Positions 13,049 to 15,436 of a stretch of 15,436 nucleotides of DNA are shown here, one piece after another. This DNA comes from Nitrospirota bacterium. GTDB taxonomy: Bacteria > Nitrospirota_A > Leptospirillia > Leptospirillales > Leptospirillaceae. The notes beneath the pieces were generated by a model. That model was not told where the DNA came from and did no database searches. It saw only the letters and a list, made by a program, of their open reading frames with translations. The position numbers were made by a program, and so were the translations under genes. Within the stretch, counting starts at the first letter, position 1. Each line of letters begins with the position of its first letter. The stretch lies in contig JAJYPO010000036.1 in the NCBI GenBank assembly GCA_021795275.1, positions 1 through 15,436 on the forward strand, in the 5' to 3' direction.

Positions 13049-15043
13049 TTGACGCTGCTTCCGATCACCTCCGGCGAGCTCATGTTCTCCCTGAAGACAT
13101 TCGCCGCGGCCCTCGTCGCACTCTGGATCGCTTTCCTCTGGAACCTTCAGCAGCCCTACTGGGCCATGCTGACCGTCCTCATCGTCGCCCAGCCCTATAC
13201 CGGGATGGTCCGCTCCAAAGCCCTCTACCGCTTTGTGGGGACCTTTATCGGGGCGGCGATGACCGTATTTCTCGTTCCGAACCTCGTCGATCTTCCCTTT
13301 CTCCTGGTCATGGTCCTTGGGTTCTGGATCGCGTTTTGCCTGTATCTGTCCCTCATCGATGGGACTCCCCGGAGCTACGCCTACATCCTCTCCGGATACA
13401 CCGTCGCCCTGATCGGATTTCCGAGCGTGCTCCATCCGAACGGAATCTTCCAGACGGCGCTCGCGCGGGTGGAAGAGGTCTCCCTGGGCATCCTCGCGAC
13501 CTTCGTCATCAATGAGCTCTTCTTTCCCCGTTCGGCGGTCGATCTTTATTTCGGGAGAGCCGCCGCGCTACTGGAGAAAATCCGGAAGACCGGAGAGGAG
13601 ATACTCGACAAATCACCCGGGACCGATCTCCTCGAGTCCTCCCGGGGTCGCCTCTCGGTCGAGCAGGTAGGGCTCGCACCCCTTGCCCTCTTCGCCTCCT
13701 ACGACACCCGGAACCCGGTGAGGCTCAGGACCATCGACCTTCTCCGCTACAAGATGGGGCATCTTCTGCCCTCGCTCTCGGAGGTCGTCCGCCATATCGA
13801 GCGCATTCACGAGGAGTACCCTGAAAGCCTAGAGGGTTGCCGAAGATTCCTCGCGACGGCCCGCACGTGGATTTGCGAGGCGGAATCTGCCCCCGTTCCT
13901 GCCTTTCGCCCTGACGGGGGCGGCCAGAATCTCCTCTCGCCCCCCGAGCTGGCCCTTGAAAACCTTTCCGCCCGTCTCAGGGAATTCTGCATTGCGCTGT
14001 CCGAATGCCTGAGGCTCAGGATGGAACAGCGGCCGTCCGATCCGGCGGGTGAAGATTTTAGGGAGCCCCCTCACCGGGACCACCTTCTGGCCGCTCTCTC
14101 GGCCTTCTCCATCTTTCTGACCATCCTGGCCGTTTCCGGCTTCTGGATCCTGACAGAATGGCCCGACGGAGCGACGGCGACCATGATGGCGGCCGTCGCC
14201 ACCTCCTTTTTTGCCGCCCAGGACGATCCGGCCCCCGCCATTCTCCGGTTCATGACATTCCTGACCGTGGGTTCGGCGACCGGGATCCTCTTCCTGTACG
14301 GTCTTCTCCCCATGGCCCAGGACTTCCTGACGCTCTCCCTTCTTCTTGCGATCGTGCTGATCCCGGCGGGGATCTTCCTCGGCCGACCGGAGACCACCAT
14401 TCCGGTGCTGGCCTTTTCCATCGGCTTCGGGGGGCTGATCGCCATCACCTCGACCTACCACGCGAATTTCATGGCCTCGATGAATGCCGCCATCGCCCAG
14501 AGCGTGGGAGTTCTCCTGGCGGCCGCCATGACCCGGCTTGTCCGCTCCGTCGGGGCCCATGTCAGCGTCCGGCGCCTGTATCGGGCCGACCTTAAGGACC
14601 TGGCCGGGATCGCGGCCATGGAGGAGACTGCCCCGCTTTCCGGAGCCCTGGCCCGGATCAATGACCGGACGGCCCAGCTGGCGCTCCGGCTTCAGGCCCT
14701 GCCTCCTGGCCAGCGGTCCGTCTATGGAGAGACCTTTCTCCATGCCGGTCTGGCCCGGACCCTTTTTCACATGGCTCGCCAGGAGAGAACACTGCCCGAT
14801 TCCCTTCGCAGGGATGTCGCCCGGCTTCGGGAAAATTTCCGTGGATTCTTCGAGCGGCGCTCCCGGGGAGGGCCAACCTCCGCGGTTCACTGGATCCCCG
14901 AGCGCCCCCTGCTCGACCACATCCCCCTCCGGGGATCGGGAGAGTCGGATATCCTGACCCTTCTCTCAGAACTCGAGATCCTTGCCCCTCCCGGATCGGT
15001 GATCCTTGATCCCTTCCACGTCCCTCCCGGGGCCTCCCGATGA
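13049..15043 (+). CDS. aaeB: FUSC-family efflux pump inner-membrane protein, AaeB-like
   Basis: This 664-residue protein belongs to the fusaric-acid-resistance/AaeB family, which exports aromatic acids with an HlyD-type adaptor. It has two membrane blocks, at about residues 10-165 (starting LMFSLKTFAAALVALWIAF, then QQPYWAMLTVLIVAQPYTG) and 347-500, each followed by a soluble region. YWAMLTV and the SKALYRFVGTFIGA stretch are family signatures. The TTG start at 13049 has GGAG at 13040-13043 and is chosen because AaeB-type proteins normally have a short leader before the LFSLKTF motif; ATG 13082 is the alternative. It overlaps the next gene as ATGA. The substrate cannot be read from the sequence; p-hydroxybenzoate-like weak aromatic acids are the family precedent. 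No LysR-type regulator is visible nearby. Confidence 0.92.
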   Translation: MTLLPITSGELMFSLKTFAAALVALWIAFLWNLQQPYWAMLTVLIVAQPYTGMVRSKALYRFVGTFIGAAMTVFLVPNLVDLPFLLVMVLGFWIAFCLYLSLIDGTPRSYAYILSGYTVALIGFPSVLHPNGIFQTALARVEEVSLGILATFVINELFFPRSAVDLYFGRAAALLEKIRKTGEEILDKSPGTDLLESSRGRLSVEQVGLAPLALFASYDTRNPVRLRTIDLLRYKMGHLLPSLSEVVRHIERIHEEYPESLEGCRRFLATARTWICEAESAPVPAFRPDGGGQNLLSPPELALENLSARLREFCIALSECLRLRMEQRPSDPAGEDFREPPHRDHLLAALSAFSIFLTILAVSGFWILTEWPDGATATMMAAVATSFFAAQDDPAPAILRFMTFLTVGSATGILFLYGLLPMAQDFLTLSLLLAIVLIPAGIFLGRPETTIPVLAFSIGFGGLIAITSTYHANFMASMNAAIAQSVGVLLAAAMTRLVRSVGAHVSVRRLYRADLKDLAGIAAMEETAPLSGALARINDRTAQLALRLQALPPGQRSVYGETFLHAGLARTLFHMARQERTLPDSLRRDVARLRENFRGFFERRSRGGPTSAVHWIPERPLLDHIPLRGSGESDILTLLSELEILAPPGSVILDPFHVPPGASR

Positions 15044-15243
15044 AGGAAGTCGATTTCTTCGGTGTCTTCCTCTCCCCCTTTCTTCTCTGGGGAACGCTGG
15101 CTTTCGTGCTCCTTTTACTCCTCAGGGCCCTTCTGGGACGTGCCGGAATCTATGCCCATGTCTGGCACCGCCCCCTGTTCGACCTGTCTCTCTATCTGAT
15201 CATTCTCGCCCTTCTCGTCTATTTCGCACGGAGACTCTCCTGA
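15040..15243 (+). CDS. aaeX: DUF1656 small membrane protein, AaeX-like
   Basis: This 67-residue inner-membrane protein has two hydrophobic helices, LLWGTLAFVLLLLLRALLG and LFDLSLYLIILALLVYFA, joined by a short loop with the family pattern AGIYAHVWHRPLFD. The N-terminal MKEVDFFGVFLSP segment is also typical of DUF1656. These proteins almost always lie between the FUSC pump and the HlyD adaptor, as here. Their exact role is unknown. The start overlaps the pump stop by four bases and the stop overlaps the adaptor start by one base, so the three are made from one message. Confidence 0.92.
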   Translation: MKEVDFFGVFLSPFLLWGTLAFVLLLLLRALLGRAGIYAHVWHRPLFDLSLYLIILALLVYFARRLS

Positions 15244-15436
15244 TGAAGACCCCCCCGTTTCCTCGCCTCATCCGCCCGACTGTCACCGGGATCCTGGCCC
15301 TTCTGGGGATCCTGTCGGGATATGCTCTCTGGCACTACGACCGGATCACCCCCTGGACGAGGGATGGACGTGTCCGCGCCGACTGGGTTTCCGTCGCTCC
15401 GGACGTTTCTGGCCTCGTGACCGGGGTCGATGTCCG
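15243..15436 (+). CDS. aaeA: HlyD-type membrane fusion protein, AaeA-like (3' end outside window)
   Basis: Only the first 64 codons are in the window. An N-terminal membrane anchor (about residues 11-32, VTGILALLGILSGYALW) is followed by YDRITPWTRDGRVRADWVSVAPDVSGLVTGV. This is the conserved entry into the barrel-sandwich hybrid domain of periplasmic adaptors (T-x-D-A/G-x-V-x-A, then V-S-G-x-V). The protein would bridge the AaeB pump to an outer-membrane channel. The ATG at 15243-15245 overlaps the last base of the preceding stop. Gene order pump, DUF1656, adaptor is the reverse of the Enterobacteria order but is common elsewhere. Confidence 0.9.
   Translation, partial: MKTPPFPRLIRPTVTGILALLGILSGYALWHYDRITPWTRDGRVRADWVSVAPDVSGLVTGVDV

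Noticed and set aside
1..15436. CRISPR array, tRNA or rRNA genes
   Set aside because: No regularly spaced direct repeats and no cloverleaf or rRNA signature sequence were seen on either strand.

Overview
The window is high-GC bacterial DNA (by eye about 60-65% G+C). It is densely coded, uses GTG and TTG starts alongside ATG, and has several 4-base stop/start overlaps. The gene mix is: late cobalamin synthesis, a large membrane sensor kinase with c-di-GMP output, an AaeB/AaeX/AaeA-type efflux set, an IS200/IS605-type tnpB remnant and a PIN toxin-antitoxin pair. This would suit a Gram-negative environmental bacterium. A Leptospirillum-like (Nitrospirota) acidophile is my tentative guess from the general look of the proteins; nothing here proves it.

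Layout. (1) 2-73: C-terminal tail of an unrecognised protein. (2) About 118-777: a group IIC intron RNA with no reverse transcriptase, lying between two convergent genes. Domains V and VI can be folded by hand. (3) 789-1790 (-): aldo/keto reductase. (4) 1824-5074 (+): a candidate promoter, an alpha-ribazole-phosphatase-like protein, cobyrinate a,c-diamide synthase and a CbiC with an unusual N-terminal domain, closed by a clear intrinsic terminator. (5) 5075-5770: about 700 bp with no convincing gene but several hairpins and a candidate promoter. (6) 5771-11665 (+): a signalling operon. It encodes a 1001-residue hybrid-sensing histidine kinase (membrane, PAS, PAS, GAF, HisKA, HATPase), a single-domain Rcp/CheY-type receiver, a REC-PAS-GGDEF-EAL protein, and the first ~90 residues of a membrane protein that is cut off. 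(7) About 11,660-12,110: debris of an IS605-type element, with the 5' end of tnpB (frameshifted, truncated, minus strand) followed by a cluster of hairpins. (8) 12,247-12,896 (+): a ribbon-helix-helix-like antitoxin and PIN toxin, more AT-rich than the surroundings. (9) 13,049 to the end (+): FUSC/AaeB pump, DUF1656/AaeX, and the start of an HlyD-type AaeA adaptor.

How the parts work together. The cobalamin genes form one transcription unit for the a,c-amidation and methyl-migration steps plus lower-ligand dephosphorylation; the rest of the pathway must lie elsewhere. The kinase and the two receiver proteins look like one branched pathway in which the membrane sensor feeds both a stand-alone receiver and a c-di-GMP turnover enzyme. 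The fourth gene of that operon has been destroyed where the mobile-element debris begins. The 11.66-12.9 kb stretch is best read as a small acquired or rearranged island between the signalling operon and the efflux operon.

The most interesting items are the ORF-less group IIC intron with its odd 5' end, the extra N-terminal domain on CbiC, and the junction at about 11,620-11,661 where a sensor gene and tnpB are both broken. I do not see a clearly novel multi-gene defence or biosynthetic system.
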